In this document: in pieces, positions 23,963-30,828 of the stretch
How the letters are laid out: each line of letters begins with the position of its first letter
How positions within the stretch are numbered: the first letter of the stretch is position 1
Virus record (IMG/VR): IMGVR_UViG_3300011115_000937
Span: 1-40,099 of that record
From: a virus
Direction: 5' to 3' (one strand)
DNA: 40,099 nucleotides
Made by a program: the position numbers and the translations under genes
Notes under the pieces: model-generated
The model's database searches: none
Told to the model about the DNA's origin: nothing
The model's input: only the letters and a program-made list of their open reading frames with translations

Positions 23963-25150
23963 TTATCCGGCGGAGGATTGGATGAACGCCATCACCGTGC
24001 AGTGGGTAGTGACCATGACAAATCCCGGTGCGCCATTGCCACCGGCTCCAGAGGAGAAACCAGTCTCGGATGCCCCGCCTCCGCCGCCTCCGGCCCCAAA
24101 GCCGCCACCGTTACCTCCTGCGCCTGAGGGGTCTCCGCTCGCTGATCCGCCGCCCCCTCCTCCAATGCCTGCCCAATACGGAGTTGTGTTACCGGCCCCT
24201 CCGGCCCCCCCTCCTGCCGCGCCACCCGTCCCTCCTGTAAATGCAGGGGTCATGATTCCGCCGGTGACGCCCATTGTGCCGCCAACCCCTCCCGCCGCTT
24301 GAGTGTTGCTGGTATTTAATCCAGCTCCACCTCCTCCTCCGGTGGGCAATGCTGCTGCTGAGGATGTTGAGGAGGTGGCTCCCGCAGAGTTACTGCCCGC
24401 CCCGCCCGCTGAAAGGCTAACAGAGAACGAGGGAAACGATCCACTCCGTAGAGTCGTGGCTGTCCCAGCAGTGCCAGCGGAAGAAGTCCCGCCGCCGCCA
24501 CCGTTACCTCCTACCGCTTGGTAGGGACCGAACAGGGAAAACCCTCCAACAGTGCCAGCAATGCCGTTGCCCAGTGTGCTGCGGCCAGTCCCGCCTAGGC
24601 CCCCGGCTCCCACGGTCACCGATTCCGTTGCATTTACAAAAGATGCCAGACCCCTCCCCTGCACGATACCCGCGCCACTGCCGCCGCCCCCGCCCCATCG
24701 ATCCGTCGTGCCAGCGTCACAGCGACCACTGCCCCCGCCCCCTCCCCCGCCAATCAGCATCACCTCGTAGCTGTAGGCGCGGGCAGGTTTATACCATGTG
24801 CCCGATGCGGTAAAAACTTGAATGTCCACCTGTGGCGAGGAAAAAAACGTGTTCCAGGTGCTGCCGCTATAGATCAACTGCACCCTGAGATAAGCCTTCC
24901 GAATCACGATGTCTGCCGCCGTGCCGTCAATGGTTTTGCCATTCCGGCCAATCGTCACATTATTGGTGGGCCAATTGTATTTTGTGCCGTAGAGCGTGAT
25001 GATATCCCCTGCGGCGGGAGAGGCTGGCAGGGTAACGGTAAAGGCTCCCCCGGCTGTGTCCAAGTCCAGCACATCACCAGCAATGGCAGTATAAGTCGTA
25101 GTTTTGACGGTGGCACGGCTGGCGGCGCGGGAGCTGAATATAGAGATCAT
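23963..25150 (-). CDS. Tail fibre with glycine-rich receptor-binding region
   Basis: This encodes 395 residues. Residues 18-80 (TYTAIAGDVLDLDTAGGAFT, then PASPAAGDIITLYG, NNVTIGRNGKTIDG) form the beta-strand module of tail fibre shafts. A joining segment (ASGTWYKPARAYSYEVMLIGG) leads to a 260-residue Gly-rich region with long Gly runs (GGGGGGGS, GGGGGGAS). It ends in a hydrophobic cap (GFVMVTTHCTVMAFIQ). The Gly-rich part is similar in style to that of the tail protein at 19517-21205. It is a probable adhesin; the low-complexity DNA makes it a likely place for recombination. Confidence 0.75.
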   Translation of the reverse strand: MISIFSSRAASRATVKTTTYTAIAGDVLDLDTAGGAFTVTLPASPAAGDIITLYGTKYNWPTNNVTIGRNGKTIDGTAADIVIRKAYLRVQLIYSGSTWNTFFSSPQVDIQVFTASGTWYKPARAYSYEVMLIGGGGGGGSGRCDAGTTDRWGGGGGSGAGIVQGRGLASFVNATESVTVGAGGLGGTGRSTLGNGIAGTVGGFSLFGPYQAVGGNGGGGGTSSAGTAGTATTLRSGSFPSFSVSLSAGGAGSNSAGATSSTSSAAALPTGGGGGAGLNTSNTQAAGGVGGTMGVTGGIMTPAFTGGTGGAAGGGAGGAGNTTPYWAGIGGGGGGSASGDPSGAGGNGGGFGAGGGGGGASETGFSSGAGGNGAPGFVMVTTHCTVMAFIQSSAG

Positions 25151-25190
25151 ATCAATAAAATTTTTCGACGTTCATAAGAGATCAGCATCC

Positions 25191-25454
25191 TCAGAATTTT
25201 TCCTCAGTGAGAATGACAGCCCCGGTATTGCTCCACAGGCCAATCGGCTGGGAGTAGGCTTTGTATTCTTCATCCGCAAAGGCCACAGGCACCCCAACGG
25301 TTAGGGGGATGCCGCGCTGGGTGGTGGCATTGAGGGTGCGATCCCAGCCCCATGCGGCATCGCCGGATTCGAGATAGACCACGAGGGCTTTGCGGCCGGC
25401 CGCGCCGGGAATTTCTGCCGCACTTCCGGCGGCGATGGTAATGGGGGCGGACAT
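25191..25454 (-). CDS. Small virion protein candidate (87 aa)
   Basis: This encodes 87 residues of beta character (MSAPITIAAGSAAEIPGAAG, ALVVYLESGDAAWGWD, GVPVAFADEEYKAYSQPIG). No family is assigned. Its position between the tiny membrane proteins and the tail fibre, and its soluble beta composition, suggest a small structural or accessory tail protein. Confidence 0.55.
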   Translation of the reverse strand: MSAPITIAAGSAAEIPGAAGRKALVVYLESGDAAWGWDRTLNATTQRGIPLTVGVPVAFADEEYKAYSQPIGLWSNTGAVILTEEKF

Positions 25455-25466
25455 GGTGAGAGGAGA

Positions 25467-25568
25467 TCAGGGGTGGAAATTTGCGAAGGCGAGAAAGAAG
25501 AGAAAGCCCATCCAGGAGACCGTGAGCACAACCAGCAGGAATGCGGTAAACCGTTCCCAGGCAGTCAT
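25467..25568 (-). CDS. 33-residue single-TM micropeptide
   Basis: MTAWERFTAFLLVVLTVSWM opens the protein and FLFFLAFANFHP ends it; nearly all of it is one TM helix. The ATG overlaps the upstream lipoprotein stop (ATGA). Such tiny hydrophobic peptides are hard to call, but exact coupling and the fully hydrophobic helix support it. A pinholin-like or lysis-helper role is inferred from context. Confidence 0.5.
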   Translation of the reverse strand: MTAWERFTAFLLVVLTVSWMGFLFFLAFANFHP

Positions 25569-25792
25569 GGCGCGATGGGGGTTTTGCCGCTGAAACCACC
25601 GGCGGGCAGCAGGGCATTGAAGGAAGACCCCGCTTCTGTGAGGGAAGGGGCGGGGGCTTTGCTGATCAGGGTGATGGACATCTCGACGCCCTCGTAGCCG
25701 ATCCCGAACTTGAGCGAGGGCCCTGTGTAGCTGCTTCCGGCGCAACCTGAAGTAAGGATGGCAGCACATAGCAATAAGAGTTTGGTTTTCAT
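25565..25792 (-). CDS. Small lipoprotein (75 aa)
   Basis: MKTKLLLLCAAILTSGC is a type II signal peptide with near-consensus lipobox; Cys17 would be lipidated, and residues 18-75 are a short soluble beta-like domain (PSLKFGIGYEGVEMSITLI). It is coupled by ATGA to genes on both sides. Size and place suggest an outer-membrane spanin-like (Rz1-type) partner, but it is not Pro-rich as typical Rz1. Part of the micro-membrane cluster. Confidence 0.65.
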   Translation of the reverse strand: MKTKLLLLCAAILTSGCAGSSYTGPSLKFGIGYEGVEMSITLISKAPAPSLTEAGSSFNALLPAGGFSGKTPIAP

Positions 25793-25872
25793 GCGCGGGT
25801 AAGGATGAGGATACAGAGGGTGAAAACGGTAAGGACAATGGCCCAAACCACGAGGCGGCTGATGACGATCAT
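25789..25872 (-). CDS. 27-residue TM micropeptide
   Basis: The frame MIVISRLVVWAIVLTVFTLC with ILILTRA at the end is a single hydrophobic helix with one Arg at each side. ATG overlaps the upstream 149-residue gene stop, and its own TGA overlaps the lipoprotein ATG. Both junctions are exact, which argues for translation. The function is unknown. Confidence 0.45.
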   Translation of the reverse strand: MIVISRLVVWAIVLTVFTLCILILTRA

Positions 25873-26318
25873 AGCGCTTGGGTGGTATCAAGGTAATTAT
25901 CCGGAGGAGGGCCGCAGGGGAGATCCGGCACGATTTCCGCCCGGGGAACATCCCCGCTGTCGAAGTTGCTGGTCTGGTCCACCCATTCCCGGGAGGCCAC
26001 GAGAGCGGCATGCACCAGGTCATAAATTTTCCCGACACGGCGGCGGGCCGCCCCATTGTCAGGCATTTCAAGATCCGCGATGACAGCAAAGTAAAATTCC
26101 TCGAACTCCAGCGGGGTCAGGTCCAACACTTCAGGGAAAACATGCCCGGCATCCAACAGGGCAGCGAGGATTTCACTGGCGTTGCCGATGCCAATCTTCA
26201 CCCATTCAAACAGGGAGATATGACCATCTGCAGCGGCAGTGGTGTAAGACTTCAGAAGAGCGGCCACGGCAATGCCGGCCTCCTTCAGGTTGGTGATTCC
26301 AAGGGTGTTTTTGCTCAT
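25869..26318 (-). CDS. Hypothetical protein upstream of micro-membrane cluster
   Basis: This encodes 149 residues: helical, with KEAGIAVAALLKSYTTAAADGHISLFEWVKIGIGNASEILAALL in the first third, then DLTPLEFEEFYFAVIADLEM, an acidic/helical middle, and a Pro-rich end. No TM helix is strong. It is translationally coupled to the 27-residue peptide. It may belong to the lysis/envelope cassette; no family assigned. Confidence 0.6.
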   Translation of the reverse strand: MSKNTLGITNLKEAGIAVAALLKSYTTAAADGHISLFEWVKIGIGNASEILAALLDAGHVFPEVLDLTPLEFEEFYFAVIADLEMPDNGAARRRVGKIYDLVHAALVASREWVDQTSNFDSGDVPRAEIVPDLPCGPPPDNYLDTTQAL

Positions 26319-26321
26319 AGG

Positions 26322-26567
26322 TCAGGCGGTAGCGGGTGGCGGTTTTCGGAAGGTGCCAGACTCGTGGCGCGGCCAGAGCCGGATCCGGGCGGGACAGTGC
26401 TCGGCCTCACAAGCGCCGATGATTTTCTCCATCGCCTCGATCCTGGCATCCTTCACCTTATGCTCTTCGATGCATTGTTCGGAGCGCGTCCATAGCACTT
26501 TGATGAACCCCGCCATGGCGGACAGTGCGGCAGCGCCAGCGGTGAATAACGCAGCATCAATTTCCAT
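26322..26567 (-). CDS. Small N-terminal TM/coiled-coil protein, spanin- or holin-like
   Basis: This encodes 81 residues from ATG 26567, overlapping the end of the tail tube gene by 11 bases. A hydrophobic helix (about 5-25, AALFTAGAAALSAMAGFIKVLW) is followed by a charged helix (EEHKVKDARIEAMEKIIGACEAEHC) likely to form a coiled coil, then a basic tail. This is the architecture of inner-membrane spanins or XhlA-type holin partners. It lies five genes upstream of the small lipoprotein in the same transcript. Confidence 0.6.
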   Translation of the reverse strand: MEIDAALFTAGAAALSAMAGFIKVLWTRSEQCIEEHKVKDARIEAMEKIIGACEAEHCPARIRLWPRHESGTFRKPPPATA

Positions 26568-27360
26568 GGGCAGTTTGGGATCGATAGGTTTTGGTGTGGC
26601 CGTTCTGATTTTGGATGAGCAGGATTTGCTGCTCCAGCAGGTGAGCCATGGCATTGTCCAGCAGTCCGGCGGTGCCGTATTGCCCCTCTGTGCGGGCAAA
26701 CATGGCTCCGGCTCCGGCCTTCACGGCATCCGCCAGGATGTAGAGCAGGGGCACCTCCACCCAGGATGCGGATGGAGGAGCTGGCACAGGCACTTGAGGA
26801 ACTTGCGGACTTGTGAAATTGAAGGCAATGGCCGTGCAGCGGTAGCAGTGGCCGGTGGATGGCAGATAGCACAGACCGCCAACTGGATAAATGCGGGTGG
26901 AATCCCAGACCGCAGCGGTGAAGCGGGGGGCGTCCTCCCGGTAGTGGACGGTGACGGTGGCAGCGTCTGCGGTCAGGGTGACCCCATCCAAATACCATCC
27001 GTCCGGTCCCATGCGGTAGCATACGGGCTGGGCCTCTGTCGGCTTTGCCAGCGGGTGGGCCGTCCAGATACCCTCCACCACGGCGAGACGTGCGCCCGTC
27101 GCCCGCTGGCGCGGCAGGAACACGCCGCCATGCACGGGGTGGGCACTGACGGTGAGCGGACCCATGCTCATGGCGTCCGGCCAATCGTGGAATTCCCACG
27201 CATAGCGGTAGGCCAGATTGATCCCGCGCGTGATCTGCTCCGCGATGGCGTTATCTATCCCATCCACGGACGGCACGATGCCCTGATCCAGCGCGGTATC
27301 CCACAGCACTTCCTGGAAAGTGACGGTGCGTGGCAGAGTATCCAAGGCGCTCCAGCTCAT
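26557..27360 (-). CDS. Tail tubular protein A-like (adaptor)
   Basis: This encodes 267 residues from ATG 27360, overlapping the stop of the preceding gene (ATGA). ALDTLPRTVTFQEVLWDTALDQGI, then NAIAEQITRGINLAYRYAWEFHDWPD at the N-terminus, are the helices typical of podovirus tail tube/adaptor proteins (T7 gp11-like), which join portal and nozzle. The C-terminus has ALADAVKAGAGAMFARTEGQYGTAGLLDNAMAHLLEQQILLIQNQNG helices. It lies upstream of the nozzle in the late operon. Confidence 0.65.
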   Translation of the reverse strand: MSWSALDTLPRTVTFQEVLWDTALDQGIVPSVDGIDNAIAEQITRGINLAYRYAWEFHDWPDAMSMGPLTVSAHPVHGGVFLPRQRATGARLAVVEGIWTAHPLAKPTEAQPVCYRMGPDGWYLDGVTLTADAATVTVHYREDAPRFTAAVWDSTRIYPVGGLCYLPSTGHCYRCTAIAFNFTSPQVPQVPVPAPPSASWVEVPLLYILADAVKAGAGAMFARTEGQYGTAGLLDNAMAHLLEQQILLIQNQNGHTKTYRSQTAHGN

Positions 27361-27734
27361 GCGGCCTCCTCTCGTGCGGGGGTGCCCCACTGGTTTACAA
27401 TGGTAGTTTGTCCCGAACAGTATTGCACCTTGGACAGCGGGTTATCCCGGCGGAACTCCCGCAGGAATTCTTCATTATCCCAGCAGTCATAGCCCAGCCG
27501 CTGCCCCCAGTAATGGAAGGAGGTAGGATCCAGCACCGTGCTGCAATGGCCGATGCCTGCAATCTCCCCCATGCCCTGCATGGCCCGGGCGTTATCCACC
27601 TGCCGGAAGTGGTGGGTGACCTTTTTGGCCATGGTGCCATAATGCAGCTCCGTGAACAATTCAGTCGCGCCAGCCAGGCCAAAGTTATCGGCAAAGCTGT
27701 CGAAATCGATCTCGATCAGGGTGTCGCTGGGCAT
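27357..27734 (-). CDS. Hypothetical virion-block protein (125 aa)
   Basis: This encodes 125 residues rich in Phe, Tyr, Trp and His (FDSFADNFGLAG, DPTSFHYWGQRLGYDCWDNEEFLREF). No family is recognised. The leader is a GGAACCA-type repeat. It is coupled to the tail tube gene by ATGA, so a head-tail joining role is possible. Confidence 0.6.
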   Translation of the reverse strand: MPSDTLIEIDFDSFADNFGLAGATELFTELHYGTMAKKVTHHFRQVDNARAMQGMGEIAGIGHCSTVLDPTSFHYWGQRLGYDCWDNEEFLREFRRDNPLSKVQYCSGQTTIVNQWGTPAREEAA

Positions 27735-27742
27735 GGGGGAGG

Positions 27743-27786
27743 AGAGTTCCTGGTTCCTGGTTCCTGGTTCCTGGTTCTTGGTTCCT
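27743..27786. repeat. GGAACCA tandem leader repeat
   Basis: Six degenerate 7-mers (GGAACCA/AGAACCA in the sense direction) fill the 54-bp gap before the 125-residue gene. Same type as the repeats at 4823 and 30794, on the opposite and same strands respectively. Confidence 0.85.
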
Positions 27787-27788
27787 GA

Positions 27789-28025
27789 TTACCGGGAACT
27801 GGATTTGGCAGGGGGAGCTACCTTGGCAGGTTCTGGCTCTGGCTCCGTTTTGGCGGGGGCGTCTGCTTTGGCGGGCTCCGGGGCAGGCTCCGGCTCCGGC
27901 TTGGGCAGGGCATCCAGGACCAGGGCGGCAATTTCTTCCGCGATGGTGGGATCCGTCAGGACAACCGGAGCGCCGCCCCGCTGGTGGGCGTAGTTGGAGA
28001 GGAGTTTGGCGAGGGTTTCTTTCAT
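27789..28025 (-). CDS. Small protein with Pro/Glu/Lys-rich tail
   Basis: This encodes 78 residues. An N-terminal helical part (MKETLAKLLSNYAHQRGG, DPTIAEEIAALVLDALP) is followed by a low-complexity tail of PEPEPAPEPAKADAPAK type. It sits directly after the tRNA-Met in the late transcript. Decoration or accessory capsid role possible; not identified. Confidence 0.55.
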   Translation of the reverse strand: MKETLAKLLSNYAHQRGGAPVVLTDPTIAEEIAALVLDALPKPEPEPAPEPAKADAPAKTEPEPEPAKVAPPAKSSSR

Positions 28026-28045
28026 GGAGATAACAAGTAAAGGTT

Positions 28046-28122
28046 TGGTTGTGGAGGTTGGATTTGAACCAACGGCCTTCAGATTATGAGCTTGACGAGC
28101 TACCGGACTGCTCTACCCCACA
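28046..28122 (-). tRNA. tRNA-Met (CAT), CCA encoded
   Basis: Acceptor TGTGGGG/CTCCACA, D arm GAGC-AGTCCGGTA-GCTC, anticodon loop CTCATAA, T arm GTTGG-TTCAAAT-CCAAC, discriminator A and an encoded CCA (28048-28046). The D arm and T arm resemble bacterial initiator tRNA, but position 1-72 is T-A rather than the initiator C-A mismatch, and the anticodon stem lacks the three G-C pairs and has an A-C mismatch. It lies nine bases after the capsid gene stop. Confidence 0.9.
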
Positions 28123-28131
28123 ACAAATGGT

Positions 28132-29130
28132 TCAGGTGGTGATCTTGCCCATCATCCGGGGGTTGCTGACTTCCAGCCCGGTGATGTATTCGATGAACCG
28201 GCGGTAGCCGCCGCCACGGTATTCCAGCGGCTTCACCATGGCATTCCGCACGGGGCGGAGGGCGCAGGATTCCATGTCCACGAAAAGGGCATGGACGCCA
28301 GAGGGCAGGCTGAAGTGAGTGTGCAGGCGCAGCTTGCCGAAGTCCGATTCGTAAATCTGGATGTTCAGCATCAGGGTGCCATCGCTGGCGGCCGCGTTGA
28401 AGCGGCGGAGGGGGGCGGTGGTGGCGCTGGCATCCCCGGTGCGGGCCCAGCCGGAGAAGACGGATTTCATGTCAGGGGTGACAAACACGTCCCACGTCCC
28501 ATTCCGCCGGGCGGCGGAGCTGATGGACTTCATGACGCCGCGCACGTCATCCTCGGTGACGTTGGTGGCGGCGGTCTTCCCAGTGACGATGCTGGCGGTG
28601 GGGCACAGCGCGGCGCTGTTCACGGCCAAGTCCGGCGAGCCGGGGTTGGCGCTGCGGATCCAGTTGGTCAGACCGCGCAACTTGCCTGGAGTGGAGTTGT
28701 CAGTGTTGGCCTGACTATCGGTATTTTTCAGGCAGGTCACCTCCAGATTTTCCCGGGCAAGGATGATGCCGTCTGCCACGGTCTCCGCCAGCAGGGTGCC
28801 GTCCTGGGCGTACTCGTTCCCCAGTTCGTTTGCTACGTCCGTGACGCCTACGACGACGCGGGCTTTTTGGTAGCGGCCTTGGAGCATGACCTTGAGGCCC
28901 TGGCTGTTGATGACTTCGGAGTCAGCCACATCCATGCCATCCGCCACGGCGTTGTCAGAGGGAGTGTGGCGGCTCTTGTATTTCCACTCGAAGAGGGAGG
29001 AAACGGGAGGTTTTCCCTTCCGCACCATGCTGGAGAAGGGGTTTTCCTCCGCACGGGCGTAGGTGAAGGAGGTGTTCACGTCCTTCACCCGGAAGGGGGA
29101 GACAACGTCTCGGTCAAAGGCATCAGCCAT
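28132..29130 (-). CDS. Major capsid protein, SU10/DUF5309-like
   Basis: This encodes 332 residues. NPFSSMVRKGKPPVSSLFEWKYKSRHTPSDNAVADGMD (about 31-68), KARVVVGVTDVANELG (about 89-104), the long alpha helix (TLLAETVADGIILARENLEVTCLKN), and the C-terminal HTHFSLPSGVHALFVDMESCALRPVRN follow the HK97-fold SU10/DUF5309 capsid pattern. It is preceded by the scaffold gene and followed by a tRNA. The leader contains no Shine-Dalgarno sequence even though it must be the most-expressed gene. Confidence 0.8.
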   Translation of the reverse strand: MADAFDRDVVSPFRVKDVNTSFTYARAEENPFSSMVRKGKPPVSSLFEWKYKSRHTPSDNAVADGMDVADSEVINSQGLKVMLQGRYQKARVVVGVTDVANELGNEYAQDGTLLAETVADGIILARENLEVTCLKNTDSQANTDNSTPGKLRGLTNWIRSANPGSPDLAVNSAALCPTASIVTGKTAATNVTEDDVRGVMKSISSAARRNGTWDVFVTPDMKSVFSGWARTGDASATTAPLRRFNAAASDGTLMLNIQIYESDFGKLRLHTHFSLPSGVHALFVDMESCALRPVRNAMVKPLEYRGGGYRRFIEYITGLEVSNPRMMGKITT

Positions 29131-29168
29131 AATATTAGTAAATTAGGGGGTGGTCTGGGTTGGTGGTG

Positions 29169-30257
29169 TCAGGCGGCCATTTCCGCCGCGACGAGGGCCG
29201 CCAGATCATCAGAGTCCCGCGTTGCCGCGTAGCGCTTCTGAAGGGCGGAGAGGTCCGGTTTCCCCCCCTGCGCCCGGGCTACGGGGGCGGAGGTGGCAGG
29301 GCGGACGGTGCCGGGACCCTGGCCTGCCAACGGGGCAGGCTTGGTGCCGGGCTTGATAGGGGTGGCGGGTTTCTGAGGGGCAACGACTTTGCCATCCTTC
29401 AGTTCCATCCTGACGTATTTTGCCTTGCCAGCCTCGATCTCGGCGACCTGGGCGATGGACCGCGCCGCAGCGGCGAGGAACATTTCCCAGTTGGGCAGCT
29501 TGGTGCGGATCTCCGGACACATCTTCAGCGCCATCTCGGCGAATTGATTCTGCTCCGTGCCGGCGGTGAAGAGTTCCGGGCAAACGCGCCGGGCGCCTTC
29601 CCACGGTTTCTGCTCCGCGCGGCGGTGCAGGCGGCTCTGCCAGTCAGGCGCGGCTTCCAGCACTGTTTCGGCGTGGGCCAGCTTCATGGCCACGTCTTCC
29701 GCGCTGACTTCCAGGTTGCCGATCAGGCCGCCATCCGGGTTGGCCTTGCACCATTGGCGGATTTGCTTTGCCAGATTTGTCTGGGATTGCAGGTCCTCCA
29801 GGCTGTCCACATGGGCCAGCGGACTGGCAGGCGTGGGCAGGACGCCGAAGGGTTTGGTGGCCAGTTCTTCGCGCAGGGCCTTCACGGTTTCAGCCTGTTT
29901 TCCGAGCCGCTTCTGCGCCCACTGGGGGAGCTTCTTGAAGTGTTCCGGGGGCAGGTCCTCGTGGGCCGCGTCATCGGCGGGGTCACCCTCTTCCGGCGCG
30001 GCATCGTCTCCTGCATCGGAGTCGTCCGTGTCATCTGTCAAAGAGGGGTCTTGATCGTCGGGGATCTCGGTTTCGTCAGGTGGTGTCTCCGGATTGACCG
30101 TGGCGGCAGGGGCATCATCACCAAGCTCCGCAGCGACCATTTCCTCAAAGGAAAGCGCCGGCGCGGCCGGGGTGGGAGACGCGGCCGGTCGGGTCGCGGT
30201 GGAGGCTCCCTTCACAGGGGCCGCAGCAGAGGCAGATTGCAGATTTTCGACAGCCAT
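29169..30257 (-). CDS. Scaffolding protein
   Basis: This encodes 362 residues. Long acidic disordered N-terminus (about 40-110, with DETEIPDDQDPSLTDDTDD), a charged helical centre (KKLPQWAQKRLGKQAETVKALREELA), and a basic Ala/Pro/Lys-rich C-terminus (KPATPIKPGTKPAPL and following). That architecture and the position between portal and capsid are typical of podovirus scaffolds. ATG 30257 is 44 bases after a series of three 19-bp repeats. Confidence 0.75.
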   Translation of the reverse strand: MAVENLQSASAAAPVKGASTATRPAASPTPAAPALSFEEMVAAELGDDAPAATVNPETPPDETEIPDDQDPSLTDDTDDSDAGDDAAPEEGDPADDAAHEDLPPEHFKKLPQWAQKRLGKQAETVKALREELATKPFGVLPTPASPLAHVDSLEDLQSQTNLAKQIRQWCKANPDGGLIGNLEVSAEDVAMKLAHAETVLEAAPDWQSRLHRRAEQKPWEGARRVCPELFTAGTEQNQFAEMALKMCPEIRTKLPNWEMFLAAAARSIAQVAEIEAGKAKYVRMELKDGKVVAPQKPATPIKPGTKPAPLAGQGPGTVRPATSAPVARAQGGKPDLSALQKRYAATRDSDDLAALVAAEMAA

Positions 30258-30300
30258 GCCCCGGCTGTAAAGGATTCCGGCGGAATGTCACGGCACCACG

Positions 30301-30357
30301 CGCCGGAGTCGATGTTAATCGCAGGAGTCACCGCTAAACGCAGGAGTCAGCACAAGA
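30301..30357. repeat. Three exact-period 19-bp repeats before scaffold gene
   Basis: CGCAGGAGTC (or CGCCGGAGTC in the first) begins at 30301, 30320 and 30339, exactly 19 bp apart. Positions outside the 10-mer are less conserved. It lies between the tRNA-Met/Ile and the scaffold start, in what would be the 5' leader of a tRNA-released scaffold-capsid mRNA. On the sense strand the motif is GACTCCTGCG. Confidence 0.8.
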
Positions 30358-30361
30358 TAAA

Positions 30362-30433
30362 TGGGCCGGACTGGGATCGAACCAGTGACCAAGCGATTAT
30401 GAGTCGCACGCTCTACCATTGAGCTACCGGCCC
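30362..30433 (-). tRNA. tRNA with CAT anticodon (Met or Ile2)
   Basis: GGGCCGG acceptor with CCGGCCC, D arm GCTC-AATGGTA-GAGC, anticodon loop CTCATAA, T arm ACTGG-TTCGATC-CCAGT, discriminator A, 72 nt, no CCA encoded. It folds in standard form apart from a T-T at the base of the anticodon stem. CAT may read AUG, or AUA if C34 is lysidine-modified (tRNA-Ile2); sequence cannot tell. It lies between the 90-residue gene and the scaffold gene. Confidence 0.9.
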
Positions 30434-30520
30434 GCTTGTGCAAGTTCTGCCGGAGCCGCTGGGGTTTCAAGGGGTTTTGCGGGGCGACGGGCAATCGCAG
30501 GGCCACGATGACTTCCCCGC

Positions 30521-30793
30521 TCACCCCTCTCCTTCCTGCTCCGGCGTGCCGGTGAGTTCGGGTTCGTGGGCGGCGGTGTAGAGCAGCAGGCCCAGCTCTG
30601 CCAGGCCAGCGGCGGCTCCCAGTTGGTAGCTGGAGGATTCCCCATTGGCGGCCTGTTGCGCGGCGGTGGCCAGGCTGTTGAGGGCGTGTTGCTGCATGGC
30701 GCGGAGGATGAGGTGCAGGACGGGGGACTCTGCATATTCCCGCAGGGGGGGATGCAGCAGGGTGGGAGGGAGGGGAATGTTTAGGAATTCCAT
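30521..30793 (-). CDS. Small helical protein downstream of portal
   Basis: This encodes 90 residues: MEFLNIPLPPTLLHPPLREY, then an Ala-rich helical core (VLHLILRAMQQHALNSLATAAQQAANGESSSYQLGAAAGLAELGLLLYTAA) and an acidic end. Unrecognised. It sits between portal and scaffold, after an AACCAAG-type repeat leader. May be a minor head protein. Confidence 0.55.
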   Translation of the reverse strand: MEFLNIPLPPTLLHPPLREYAESPVLHLILRAMQQHALNSLATAAQQAANGESSSYQLGAAAGLAELGLLLYTAAHEPELTGTPEQEGEG

Positions 30794-30828
30794 TTTAGGT
30801 TCTTGGTTGTTGGTTCTTGGTTTTTAGT
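30794..30828. repeat. AACCAAG/AACCAAC leader repeat
   Basis: The 35-bp gap between portal stop and the 90-residue gene is composed, in the sense direction, of AAACCAAGAACCAACAACCA and similar copies ending AACCTAAA and ATG. No Shine-Dalgarno sequence. Confidence 0.8.

Noticed and set aside
29160-30422. Plus-strand frame of 420 residues ending in DWDRTSDQAIMSRTLYH
   Set aside because: It mirrors the scaffold gene, and its end is the false reverse translation of the same tRNA.
30315-30524. Minus-strand frame of 69 residues containing SSMVERATHNRLVTGSIPVRP
   Set aside because: This is the well-known false translation of a tRNA gene; it lies over the CAT tRNA at 30362-30433.
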